From the NCBI GenBank assembly GCA_023382535.1, contig JAHDWA010000008.1, forward strand, positions 62,001 to 126,000: 64,000 nt of DNA, in the 5' to 3' direction. The notes below the pieces were generated by a model, which did not search any database, had not been told where the DNA came from, and saw nothing but the letters and a program-made list of their open reading frames with translations. Each line of letters starts with the position of its first letter. The first letter of the stretch is position 1. The position numbers and the translations under genes are program-made. This document shows, one piece after another, positions 1 to 8,295 of the stretch. This stretch comes from Anaerolineae bacterium. GTDB lineage: Bacteria > Chloroflexota > Anaerolineae > 4572-78 > J111.

Positions 1-617
1 CCATCAATGGTCTGGCGCGAAAAAAGATCAGCGGTGACGGAGTGGTGGAAGCATTTGAAGCCGCACTGTGTATCTTCGAAACCGGGCACGGCCATAATTT
101 TGACCAACAGATTAAAAACCCGCCCCATCAAATGGCGATAGGCCGGTTCGTTATAGCGGACTGCTCCTTGCCCTTCACGCGAGCCAATCGCTACTTGATA
201 ACCGTTTTGGCAGGGGGGCAGGAATTTAGGCAGTTCGGAAATCGGCATGGCTAAGTCGGCGTCGCACAAAAAGGCATACTCGGCTTGAACTTGCAGCATG
301 CCGGTTTTGACCGCGTGCCCTTTACCGCCGTGCGGAGCACGCACCAGGCGCACGCAAGGATATTGCGCAGCAATCTCTTCGACAATCTGAGCCGTCCTGT
401 CGGTGCTGCCGTCGTCAACCACCACCACCTCAGCCCTATAAGCTTGAGCTTCCACAAATTTTGCCACTTGTGGTAAAGTGTTGGGCAAACGGGATTCTTC
501 ATTATAGGCTGGGATAACAATTGACAGAAAGAGCGATGGCTTTTGCCCGTTAGTGACTTCTTGTATCACGGAACCCACACAAGCATAAAAATAGCGCACC
601 TCGGCGCAGTGTCCCAT
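1..617 (-). CDS. Family 2 glycosyltransferase, dolichyl-phosphate glucosyltransferase-like (partial)
   Basis: The minus-strand frame opens at an ATG at 617-615, preceded by an AAGGGA-like ribosome binding site, and runs off the left edge, so the C-terminus is missing (205 complete codons visible). After about 35 residues it shows the GT-A fold signature of family 2: a start like SIVIPAYNEE, then VVVVDDGSTDRT, GKGHAVKTGM, the DXD-like LCDADLAMP and later GFEDTQCGFKCF. This order is typical of DPM1/dolichyl-phosphate beta-glucosyltransferases, which load sugar from a nucleotide donor onto a polyprenyl phosphate at the inner membrane face. That would supply lipid-linked sugar to GT-C enzymes such as those encoded at 1554-6838. 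The exact sugar cannot be read from the sequence. Confidence 0.9.
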   Translation of the reverse strand, partial: MGHCAEVRYFYACVGSVIQEVTNGQKPSLFLSIVIPAYNEESRLPNTLPQVAKFVEAQAYRAEVVVVDDGSTDRTAQIVEEIAAQYPCVRLVRAPHGGKGHAVKTGMLQVQAEYAFLCDADLAMPISELPKFLPPCQNGYQVAIGSREGQGAVRYNEPAYRHLMGRVFNLLVKIMAVPGFEDTQCGFKCFHHSVTADLFSRQTID

Positions 618-696
618 GATACACGTCCCTTGTACTTTTGGCAAAATCTAACAAATATCAGTACCCTAACTCCCCCCTAATCTGTTAACGCCAATC

Positions 697-725
697 TGGT
701 CATCTGCCCCGGCCTTTGCTATAAT
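697..725 (+). promoter_or_regulatory. Putative sigma70-type promoter for the pentapeptide/GT-C genes
   Basis: A perfect TATAAT at 720-725 is preceded at 17 bp by TGGTCA (697-702, four of six matches to TTGACA). It lies in the 206-bp gap between the divergent GT2 gene and the gene at 824 and points at the latter. Confidence 0.45.
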
Positions 726-823
726 AGCGGGGCTTAAGGTTGGCCGGCCGTGCGAGGTTCGATCTTTTCCAAACCGCGCCCGCCTGATTTATTGTCCGAC
801 CGCTTTCACGAGGAAAACGAGCC

Positions 824-1564
824 GTGGATATACGAGACTTGATCCAGCGTTATCGGGCCGGTGACCGGGATTTTAGAGGCGTAGAGCTGGCTGGCTTCAA
901 TCTATACAGCCTTCGTTTTGACCAGGCCAATCTCTCTCGGGCCAATTTGCGCAGTACCAAGCTCATGGCTGCCACGTTGCAGCAGTGTAATTTGAGTGAG
1001 GCCATTTTGGATGAGGCGGATTTAAGCGGAGCGAACTTAAGCGGCAGCATCCTCAATTGGGCCAGATTGACCGGGGCTACTCTGAACGGAGCCAACTTGC
1101 ACCGAGCCAGTCTCATCGAAGCCCACTTGAGCCGGGCCAAACTGTTTGAAGCCAATTTGAATGAAACGATTTTGAGTTGGGCTGATTTGAGCTGGGCCAA
1201 ATTGTACGAGGCCCAGTTAAGCTGGGCTAATCTGAGCGGGGCCAATTTGAGCCGGGCGCACCTGATTTCGGCCAGCCTGAGTGAAGCTAACCTCAGTGAA
1301 GCCGATCTGACCACGGCCGACCTGAGTCACGCCGATTTGCGCGAAGCCAAGCTCAGCTTTGCCAATCTGGAGGGGGCTATCCTGCGCCGGGCTAACCTCA
1401 GCGGCGCCGATTTGCGCGACGCCAATTTGACCGAAACTGATTTAACCGGCGCCAAGTTGAACTGGGCCAATTTGACCGGCGCCGAAGTGAGCGAAGCCCA
1501 GTTAAACCTGGCCGCCACCCTGGAAGGAGTCATCCTCCCCGACGGCTCAACCCATGAAGCCTGA
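824..1564 (+). CDS. Pentapeptide repeat protein
   Basis: The 246-residue product is almost wholly made of A(D/N)LXX pentapeptides (ANLSGAN, ADLSWAKL, ADLREAKL and so on) from about residue 20 to 235, which predicts a right-handed quadrilateral beta-helix. No catalytic or signal sequence is visible, so it is probably a cytoplasmic scaffold or DNA-mimic-like protein of unknown target. The GTG start at 824 is chosen because GAGGAAAA lies just upstream. Its 3' end overlaps the next gene by 11 bp, so the two are probably co-transcribed. Long antisense ORFs here are by-products of the repeat and are not annotated. Confidence 0.9.
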   Translation: MDIRDLIQRYRAGDRDFRGVELAGFNLYSLRFDQANLSRANLRSTKLMAATLQQCNLSEAILDEADLSGANLSGSILNWARLTGATLNGANLHRASLIEAHLSRAKLFEANLNETILSWADLSWAKLYEAQLSWANLSGANLSRAHLISASLSEANLSEADLTTADLSHADLREAKLSFANLEGAILRRANLSGADLRDANLTETDLTGAKLNWANLTGAEVSEAQLNLAATLEGVILPDGSTHEA

Positions 1565-4025
1565 ACTTGCTCTTGAAAAAACTAAACGCCGCGCCTTAGG
1601 TCTGTCTATTGGATTGTTCTTGCTGGCAATTTACCTCTTGGCCTACCGGGGCGGTTTTCACTCCGTTGACGAAGTCTCTATTTTTGCCGTCACCGAAAGC
1701 CTGGTCAAATTTGGCCGCTTGAATACCGATCAAATCGCCTGGACCCAATGGACGACCAGCCAGGCCGAAGCGCAAGGTTTTTTTGGCCGGGATGGACACG
1801 TTTACTCCAAAAAGGGTCTGGCCCTGTCCCTGGCCCAGGCTCCGCTCTACTGGCTGGCGCTTTATTTGCCGGGCATCGGCATGCTGCAAACTGTCTCCCT
1901 GCTGAACAGCTTCATTACCGCTGCGACCGGCCTGCTCGTCTTTATGTTTGGGCAGCGCCTGGGTTTCTCCAACCTGACGGCCACCGTCGTCTCGTTAATT
2001 TTTGGCCTGACCACGATTGCCTTTGTCTACGCCAAGTATCTCTTCAGCGAGCCTCTGGCCGGGTTTTTACTCCTTCTGGCGGCCTACATGCTTTTTGTTT
2101 ACCGCCAGGAAGGCGGCCTGCATCACATCGCTATCGCCGGGCTGGCCGCCGGCTTCGCCGTATTGACCCGCGCCAATAATCTTTTTTTGCTGCCGGTGTA
2201 TGGTTCTTATATGCTGGGGATAATAATTGAGGAGACGAAGAAACGTAGCAGCGAAGAGACGAGGGTGCAAGTTCTTCCGCTCCCTCGCCTCCTCGCCTCC
2301 TCGTTCCTGCCCTTCGTTATCTTTGGCTTAACTATCGCCTTCGCCGGGGCAATTCTGATGGGCTACAACGCGCTTCGCTCCGGCAACCCCTTCCAGACCG
2401 GCTACGATTTAACCCTGTTCTCGCCTAATATTCTGCTGGGTCTTTACAAGCTCCTGCTCAGCCCGCTGCGGGGCTTCTTTATTTACTCACCGATCCTCAT
2501 CCTGAGCCTGCCCGGCTGGTGGCTGTTCCACAAGACTCACCCCGCCGAAGCCTGGCTCTTTGCCGGCCTGACCGGTGTTACGGTTGCTCTCTTTTCCGCC
2601 TGGTCCTCCGGCGAGGGCCTCTCCTGGGGCAGCCGCTTCCTCGTGCCGGTCGTGCCGTTCTTTGCCATCACTCTGGCTCCCATCGTTGAACAGGTCGCAG
2701 GTAGCAAGGTAACAGGTAGCAAGGTAGCAGCTAATACGGAACACGCACCAGAGCAAAGCCTCCCCCTGGGACGCAACATGCGATACGCAACACGCAACAC
2801 GCAACACGCCCTACGCTTTACGCTTTACGCTTTACTCCTCCTCTCCCTACTCATCCAGCTCCTCGGCGTCGTCATCAATCCCTGGGTCTTTCTCGGCCAA
2901 CTGCAAGCCCAATTTGGCGGCGAATTTTTCTTGGAAAACACCACGGCTCTCTACGATTTTCGCTACAGCCAGATTGTCGGCCAGCTCCGGGCCTGGTCGC
3001 TCCAAAACTCCGACTTGGCCTGGTGGCAGCCCTGGGGCTTCGACGGCCTGGCCTTTGGCCTGAGCCTCGCCCTGGTTCTGCTCTCCGGCTGGCTCCTCTG
3101 GCGGCAAATTAAGCAGGGGGGCAGGGGACTGCCAGCCCGGAGCACCGTGCGGGGGGAGCAGGAGAGCATAGTTTCTCTTAGCCTTAGCCTCGGCCTTTGC
3201 CTTGTGCTCACCTACTTCCTCCTCACCCGCTACTTCACTACCGACCGGCAGTTCGGCCCGCCGGCTGATCCGTACACCCAGGCGCTCGAGACTGCGGCCG
3301 CTCAGGCCAGCCCGGCTGACCAGATTATTACTATCGCCCCGTACCATTACCATGTGCCGATGAACCGGTTCAAAGTCCGTCTACCCCTCACCGGCCTGGC
3401 CCAACAGACCTGGCCGCCCCCGGAGACGGTCCTGCCGCTGCTGCAAAACACGCTGACTGGTCCCAACGCCTGGCTTGTCACTGTTGGCGTTCCACCGGCC
3501 GCGCCTGATACTGCCGCCGAACGATGGCTGGCTCTTAACACCTTTGCCGCCGCTAATGACTGGTTTGAGGATGTTCGCCTGGTCCGCTTCGGCACGCGAA
3601 CGCCGACTGTCTCCCGGCCGGTCAATGCTACCCTGGGCAATGAGGTCCGGCTGCTGGAAATCAAGCTCAACGAGTCGCTCCAGCCCGGACAAACCCTGCC
3701 GGTCCAATTGATCTGGCAGCCGCTGCAACCTCTCCAGACCGATTACAACCTTTTCCTCCAACTTCTCGCTGCCGATGGGTCGCTGGCGGCCCAACATGAC
3801 GGGCCTCCCAACGCCGGCTACACGCCGACCTCAACCTGGCAGCCTGGCCGGACTTTAGTTGACCGTCATGCCCTGGTACTACCGCCCGATTTGCCTCCCG
3901 GTGCTTATCGCCTGATTACCGGTCTCTACAATCCCGCTATCGGCCAGCGCCTGTCTGTGGACGAGGAGAGGGATTTTGTGGACTTGGGCCAGGTAACGTT
4001 AAACGCGGAACGTTTAAACCCATGA
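1554..4025 (+). CDS. GT-C type membrane glycosyltransferase-like protein with C-terminal beta-sandwich tail
   Basis: This 823-residue protein has a first membrane helix at about 15-35 followed by a short loop with acidic residues (FHSVDEVSIF), as in PMT/ArnT-like GT-C enzymes that take sugars from polyprenyl phosphates. About ten more hydrophobic segments follow, then an extracytoplasmic tail. Residues about 720-810 form a beta-sandwich module (LPVQLIWQPL... PPGAYRLITGLYNP) that recurs in the two other GT-C proteins here. Residues about 400-428, between two hydrophobic segments, are encoded by a heptamer-repeat insertion (2753-2836). The start overlaps the pentapeptide gene and the stop overlaps the next gene in an ATGA. 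Donor and acceptor are unknown. It could also be a non-catalytic relative. Confidence 0.75.
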   Translation: MKPELALEKTKRRALGLSIGLFLLAIYLLAYRGGFHSVDEVSIFAVTESLVKFGRLNTDQIAWTQWTTSQAEAQGFFGRDGHVYSKKGLALSLAQAPLYWLALYLPGIGMLQTVSLLNSFITAATGLLVFMFGQRLGFSNLTATVVSLIFGLTTIAFVYAKYLFSEPLAGFLLLLAAYMLFVYRQEGGLHHIAIAGLAAGFAVLTRANNLFLLPVYGSYMLGIIIEETKKRSSEETRVQVLPLPRLLASSFLPFVIFGLTIAFAGAILMGYNALRSGNPFQTGYDLTLFSPNILLGLYKLLLSPLRGFFIYSPILILSLPGWWLFHKTHPAEAWLFAGLTGVTVALFSAWSSGEGLSWGSRFLVPVVPFFAITLAPIVEQVAGSKVTGSKVAANTEHAPEQSLPLGRNMRYATRNTQHALRFTLYALLLLSLLIQLLGVVINPWVFLGQLQAQFGGEFFLENTTALYDFRYSQIVGQLRAWSLQNSDLAWWQPWGFDGLAFGLSLALVLLSGWLLWRQIKQGGRGLPARSTVRGEQESIVSLSLSLGLCLVLTYFLLTRYFTTDRQFGPPADPYTQALETAAAQASPADQIITIAPYHYHVPMNRFKVRLPLTGLAQQTWPPPETVLPLLQNTLTGPNAWLVTVGVPPAAPDTAAERWLALNTFAAANDWFEDVRLVRFGTRTPTVSRPVNATLGNEVRLLEIKLNESLQPGQTLPVQLIWQPLQPLQTDYNLFLQLLAADGSLAAQHDGPPNAGYTPTSTWQPGRTLVDRHALVLPPDLPPGAYRLITGLYNPAIGQRLSVDEERDFVDLGQVTLNAERLNP
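2696..2836 (+). repeat. In-frame heptamer array with flanking GTAGCAAGGTAACAG-type repeat
   Basis: From 2753 the DNA divides into 12 consecutive 7-bp units: GCAAAGC, CTCCCCC, TGGGACG, CAACATG, CGATACG, three CAACACG, CCCTACG, two CTTTACG and CTTTACT. Just upstream (2696-2737) lies a second tandem motif, GGTAGCAAGGTAACA. All of it is translated without a stop as part of the membrane protein. A related GTAGCAAG motif occurs inverted at 5156-5183 in the next gene. Confidence 0.85.
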
Positions 4026-6838
4026 AATTGTCAGGCCCTCGTTATAAATTCATCATTTTGGGGTTGACTCTGCTGGCCTTTCTGCTGCGAGCCTACCGGC
4101 TGGAAACGCAGAGTTACTGGATTGAGGAGGCCTGGACCCTTTACTTTGCCAAGCTTCCCCTGAATGAACTGTGGCGTTCCTTGCTGACCGAAGAACCCAA
4201 ACCCCCCTTCTATTACTTTGCCACCCTGTATTGGATTCAATGGACCGGCGACAGCGAGTATGCGCTGCGCTTTTTCTCCCTGGTGTTTGGGGTGATGGCC
4301 GTGCCTTTGAGCTATCGCCTGGGCCAGGCCCTGGGCGATAAGCGCCTGGGTTTTCTGACCGCGCTGCTGATGACCGTTGCTCCCTACCAAATCTGGCACT
4401 CTCAAGAAGCGCGGATGTACAGCATCTTTACCGCCGCCTCGATCATGAGCATGTGGGGCTTTGTTAAAATGCTGCCCCATCTCGCCAACTTTTGGAAACC
4501 TGGGTCGAGCCGTTTTTGGCCCTGGTGGCTGGTTTACGCGGCCGGTACGGAGTGGGCTATTCTGACTCATTATCACGCGCTGGTGGTTATCGGCAGCCAG
4601 GGCCTTTTTTTGCTGCTCACCTGGCGGCGGCACTGGCGGAGTTACCTGGCCTGGGGCGGCACCTTAATCGTTATTTTTTTGATTTACCTGCCGTGGCTCG
4701 TTGTTAGTTCAGCCCTGCTGCAGCGCTTTCTCCACTGGCTGGAGCAGCCCACCTTGTGGGAAATCTTTGTCCGGGGCGCGCAAGCCTATACCGTCGGTGA
4801 ATATATGCCGCAGGCCGAAGCTGTCCCGCTGATCCTGGTTGTTGTGGTCGTTTATCTTCTGGGATTGATCTACGCCTCTCGCCGCCGGTGGGGTTTGTGG
4901 CGCGGCCCGGAGATGCTGGCCTTTCTGCTCGCCTATACCCTGGCCCCTAACCTGGCCACCTGGCTTTACGGCGAACTGCGCACACCGGTTTACTTTGAAC
5001 GTTACCTGATCCCCGTCCAGGTCGGTTTTCTGCTGGTAGTCGCCACGGGAATTTTAGCGATTTACGATTTACGATTTTGGACCGGTAAGACCCATAGAGA
5101 TTCTCCCCCGCTCCTCCGCTCCCACCTGCCCCCGGTAGTTCACAGGGGTGTCCCCCTGCTACTTGCTACCTTGTTACTTGCGACCGTTCTCGCCATCAAC
5201 GGCTACGCCCTCTGGCAGCACTACTTTAACCCGGCCTATGCCAAGGACGATTGGCGAGCGGTCATCCGTAAAATTGAGGCTTTTGAACTGCCCGGCGACG
5301 CCATTATCCTCACCGGCGATGGAGGTGAGAAATTATTCGACTACTATTATCGCGGCAAGCTGCCGCTTTACCTGGATTTTCTGTCACCGGCTCCGCCACC
5401 GGAGGAGGCCCGCCAAATCATCGCCAGAATTGTCGGAACACACCGCCGCCTCTGGTTCACCCCATACGGCGTTGACCTCGACCCGGTGCTGGAAAGCTGG
5501 CTGGCCGAACACGCTTACCCCGCCTGGCATAGCTGGCTGGGCCGTAAACGGCTGGCCTTGTACGCCGGCAGCGCCACCCCTACCGACCGAGTGGAAGAGG
5601 TCAATACGATTTTTGCCGATTCACAAGGAAGCGGGCCGGAGTTAATCACGTTAGCCTTAGCTAACACAACCACACCTGCCGGCGACCTGCTCCCGCTGCA
5701 CCTCACCTGGCAAACGCCCACCCCCCTGGAGCGAGATTATCAATTATCGCTGCGCCTGATGAACAACCGTGGTGACATTTTTACTCAGAGCGACTGGCCT
5801 CCTCTAACCGCCGCTGGCAGTACTTCAACCTGGCCGCTCAACCAGCCCATCCCCGACCGCCGCGCCCTCTGGCTGCCATCGGACCTCCCCCCCGGCAGTT
5901 ACGCCCTCCAGCTTGTCGTCTATGACCCTGCTTCCGGCCAGCCCCTTGGCCAGCCGCTCATCATTTCGAACATCCCGGTCGGTCCGGCAGAAATCACCCC
6001 ACCCCTGACCGCCCTGCCCATCCCTAATCGAATTGACAATTCACAATTGTCAATTGATAATTCACAATTCACTCTGGCCGGCTACGTGCTCCCCGACAAA
6101 TTCCAGCCCGGCCAGGATATGTGGCTCTGGCTGTACTGGCAGGCTCTTTCCTCTCCCTTTAAAGGAGGGGAGGTCCGCCTTACCCTCAGCGACGGCACAA
6201 ATGCCGTTGCCAGTGACTTTCCCCTGGCCGAGTCCGTCGGGCCGCTGGACTCCTGGCAGGCAGGGCAGGTCCGGCGAGCAGTCTATCACCTGCCGACAAG
6301 CCCCCGCCTGACCGGCAGCCAGGCTCAGATTACGGTGGCCGTGCTAACGCCACCGGGAGAGGTTGAAGCCGAAACCGCTCTAGCCCCTGTTGCCCTGGCT
6401 GTTCGTTCCCGCCAGTTTGAGGCTCCGGCTATCGCCACAACGGCAGATATTGCTTTTGGCAATTCCACCCAACTGAAATTGATTGGCTACGACGTGCCAC
6501 CTCCCGCCCTGGCTTCTGGCGATCCTTTGCCGGTCACGCTCTACTGGCAGGCCGTCGCCGAGATGAAAACCGACTATACCGTGTTTGTCCAACTCTTGAA
6601 TGATGCCGGGCAGGTCGTCGCTCAAGTGGACAGCCAGCCCCTGGCCGGAGCAGCGCCCACTACTACCTGGCTTCCCGGCGAAATCGTGACCGATCCTTAC
6701 ACTCTGACCCTTCCCGGCGATCTTCCCCCCGGCGGCTATCGCCTGATCAGCGGCCTGTACGACGCGGCGACCGGCGCCCGCCTGCCTATAACGGCTGGGG
6801 GTAATTTTGTAGAGTTGTCACTATTTACGGTAAAATAA
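4022..6838 (+). CDS. GT-C family (GT39/PMT_2-like) membrane glycosyltransferase with tandem beta-sandwich tails
   Basis: This 938-residue protein begins with a membrane helix and the loop SYWIEEAWT, carrying the acidic pair expected of GT-C active sites. It continues with PKPPFYYFATLYW and WHSQEARMY, characteristic of the PMT_2/ArnT superfamily. Multiple membrane spans fill roughly residues 10-410. The extracytoplasmic C-terminal half holds three copies of the beta-sandwich module, at about 555-655, 690-775 (degenerate) and 825-930 (LPVTLYWQAV... PPGGYRLISGLYD). It overlaps the upstream gene by 4 bp (ATGA), implying coupled translation. Short repeat insertions are translated in frame at 5060-5080, 5156-5183, 6031-6070 and 6150-6173. 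The likely role is sugar transfer from a polyprenyl phosphate to a surface acceptor, with substrate unknown. Confidence 0.8.
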   Translation: MKLSGPRYKFIILGLTLLAFLLRAYRLETQSYWIEEAWTLYFAKLPLNELWRSLLTEEPKPPFYYFATLYWIQWTGDSEYALRFFSLVFGVMAVPLSYRLGQALGDKRLGFLTALLMTVAPYQIWHSQEARMYSIFTAASIMSMWGFVKMLPHLANFWKPGSSRFWPWWLVYAAGTEWAILTHYHALVVIGSQGLFLLLTWRRHWRSYLAWGGTLIVIFLIYLPWLVVSSALLQRFLHWLEQPTLWEIFVRGAQAYTVGEYMPQAEAVPLILVVVVVYLLGLIYASRRRWGLWRGPEMLAFLLAYTLAPNLATWLYGELRTPVYFERYLIPVQVGFLLVVATGILAIYDLRFWTGKTHRDSPPLLRSHLPPVVHRGVPLLLATLLLATVLAINGYALWQHYFNPAYAKDDWRAVIRKIEAFELPGDAIILTGDGGEKLFDYYYRGKLPLYLDFLSPAPPPEEARQIIARIVGTHRRLWFTPYGVDLDPVLESWLAEHAYPAWHSWLGRKRLALYAGSATPTDRVEEVNTIFADSQGSGPELITLALANTTTPAGDLLPLHLTWQTPTPLERDYQLSLRLMNNRGDIFTQSDWPPLTAAGSTSTWPLNQPIPDRRALWLPSDLPPGSYALQLVVYDPASGQPLGQPLIISNIPVGPAEITPPLTALPIPNRIDNSQLSIDNSQFTLAGYVLPDKFQPGQDMWLWLYWQALSSPFKGGEVRLTLSDGTNAVASDFPLAESVGPLDSWQAGQVRRAVYHLPTSPRLTGSQAQITVAVLTPPGEVEAETALAPVALAVRSRQFEAPAIATTADIAFGNSTQLKLIGYDVPPPALASGDPLPVTLYWQAVAEMKTDYTVFVQLLNDAGQVVAQVDSQPLAGAAPTTTWLPGEIVTDPYTLTLPGDLPPGGYRLISGLYDAATGARLPITAGGNFVELSLFTVK
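5060..5080 (+). repeat. Short in-frame ATTTACG heptamer array
   Basis: Two exact ATTTACG units plus a degenerate third (ATTTTGG) are translated as IYDLRFW inside the GT-C protein. This is the same unit as in the long arrays at 12292 and 19253. Confidence 0.75.
6031..6070 (+). repeat. CAATTGTCAATTG-type AT-rich inverted repeat inside coding sequence
   Basis: Alternating TTGACAATT, CACAATTG, TCAATTG and CACAATTC words form overlapping dyads. They are translated as a polar NSQLSIDNSQF-like stretch between two beta-sandwich modules. The same type of sequence recurs at 12113-12152 in the YfhO gene. Confidence 0.65.
6150..6173 (+). repeat. C/G-rich palindrome inside coding sequence
   Basis: CCTCTCCC, TTTAAA and GGAGGGGAGG form a near-perfect dyad, translated as part of SSPFKGGEVR within the degenerate middle beta-sandwich copy. 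Similar C-run/G-run palindromes occur in genes at 45050 and 18856 and between genes at 29588 and 46524. Confidence 0.6.
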
Positions 6839-6914
6839 GGATTCGTTGCGTTGGGGGGAAATTTAACCAAATATCATAATCCTCTTATTTTTCAAACAGA
6901 TTGGAGTCGTTGCA

Positions 6915-8117
6915 ATGACAAATATCAAAAAAACCAAAGGGGTTATTGGCATCCTAACCGGCGGCGGCGATGTGCCGGGGCTTAACCCGGCCATTCGTGC
7001 GGTAACCATCAGGGCCTTGCGGGAAGGGTATAAGGTGATTGGCCTGCGGCGTGGCTGGCTGGGCATCGCCAGCATCATTCGTGACAAAGATGCTAATAAC
7101 AGCGACTGGTACCAGGTTCTGACTGAAGAAGTCGTCAACAAAGCCGGGCGCACCGGCGGCACCTTCTTGCACACCTCGCGGACGCGGCCCAGCTCTATGT
7201 CTAAGAGCGATGTTCCGCCCCATTTGCGTGATACTTATACTGCCGAGAAAAACGACCTGACCCCGGAAGTCATCAAAAATCTGGATTTTCTGGGCATTGA
7301 TTATCTCATCCCCATTGGCGGCGACGATACGCTGAGCTATGGCGTGCGGCTCTACCAGGAGGGGGTTAAAGTCGTTGCTATTCCCAAAACAATGGACAAC
7401 GACGTGCCCGGCACCGAGTATTGCATCGGTTTTAGCACCTGCGTGACCCGCACGATTCAATTGACCCATATGCTGCGTACTTCGGCTGGCTCACACGAGC
7501 GGCTTTTGGTGCTGGAGGTTTTTGGCCGGTATGCCGGGTTTACAGCCATGCTGCCGACCATGGCCGGCGCCGCCGACCGCTGCGTCATCCCTGAATTTAA
7601 ATTTAATATGGACCGCCTGGCCGAGCTGTTAGTTTATGATCGCAACAAGAATCCCAGCAAATATTCCGTTGTCTTGGTCTCCGAGGGGGCTATGTTTGAG
7701 GGTGGTGAGATGGTCTTCCAGGGTGCCACCACCGACGCTTACGGCCACGCCAAGCTGGGTGGTATTGGCGATTTAGTCTCTGTCGAACTTAAAGAGCGCT
7801 CGGCCAAATTCAACAACGGCAAAAAGCTCAACATCATCAGCCAAAAGTTAGGTTATATGGTGCGCGGCGGCGACCCCGATGCGCTGGACTCAATTGTGCC
7901 GATGGCCTACGGCAACCTGGCTCTGGATTTGCTGCTCCAGGGTGTGCATGGCCGCCTGGTCGTCCTGCGCAACGGCCGCTACGACGACATGCCTATTGAA
8001 GCCGTGACCAGCTCCAAAAAGTTGGTTGACGTGGAGAAATTCTACAACACGGAACGCCTCCGCCCCAGCTATAAAAGCTTCGAGATGAAGCCGCTCTTGA
8101 TTATGACCAGCGAGTAG
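6915..8117 (+). CDS. pfp: Pyrophosphate-dependent 6-phosphofructokinase
   Basis: This 400-residue PfkA-superfamily enzyme interconverts fructose 6-phosphate and fructose 1,6-bisphosphate in cytoplasmic glycolysis/gluconeogenesis. The phosphate-binding loop GILTGGGDVPGLN is at residues 12-24. The donor determinants read GGDDT (about 134) and PKTMDND (about 156). Asp in place of the second Gly of GGDG and Lys in place of Gly in PGTIDND are the substitutions associated with PPi rather than ATP use, and the TMDND aspartates supply the catalytic base. The sugar-phosphate motif FGRYAGF follows near 200. GGAG lies 11 bases before the ATG. The upstream gap (6839-6914) shows only a weak CATAAT -10 candidate. 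The gene appears monocistronic. Confidence 0.9.
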   Translation: MTNIKKTKGVIGILTGGGDVPGLNPAIRAVTIRALREGYKVIGLRRGWLGIASIIRDKDANNSDWYQVLTEEVVNKAGRTGGTFLHTSRTRPSSMSKSDVPPHLRDTYTAEKNDLTPEVIKNLDFLGIDYLIPIGGDDTLSYGVRLYQEGVKVVAIPKTMDNDVPGTEYCIGFSTCVTRTIQLTHMLRTSAGSHERLLVLEVFGRYAGFTAMLPTMAGAADRCVIPEFKFNMDRLAELLVYDRNKNPSKYSVVLVSEGAMFEGGEMVFQGATTDAYGHAKLGGIGDLVSVELKERSAKFNNGKKLNIISQKLGYMVRGGDPDALDSIVPMAYGNLALDLLLQGVHGRLVVLRNGRYDDMPIEAVTSSKKLVDVEKFYNTERLRPSYKSFEMKPLLIMTSE

Positions 8118-8164
8118 AGTTGGACTCTTACAATTCTCGCTCGCATCTCTATGTTTGACGTTCC

Positions 8165-8198
8165 GGTCGGAGTCCAAAGTACACTTTGGACTCCGACC
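8165..8198 (+). repeat. Perfect 16-bp-arm palindrome after pfp
   Basis: The arms GGTCGGAGTCCAAAGT and ACTTTGGACTCCGACC are separated by only 2 bp. It lies 48 bp past the pfp stop and has no T-run. It may be a transcription-attenuating hairpin or a dispersed palindromic element. It falls inside the longest MFS reading frame and so argues against the upstream start at 8155. Confidence 0.8.
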
Positions 8199-8295
8199 CC
8201 CATATAGACAGAAATTTACGGCTCGGTTTCAGCAGGGGGGTGCTGATGTTACTTTTCTCCAAGCAATTTCTGCCGCATCCAGCCAAAGGGGACTG

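Noticed and set aside
42..254. Plus-strand ORF of 70 codons at the window start
   Set aside because: It is the complement of the GT2 gene, whose motifs are unmistakable on the minus strand.
850..1533. Two antisense ORFs rich in LKLAPLRLA-type repeats opposite the pentapeptide gene
   Set aside because: They are frame shadows of the pentapeptide repeat; composition and periodicity follow the sense gene and no ribosome binding site is present.
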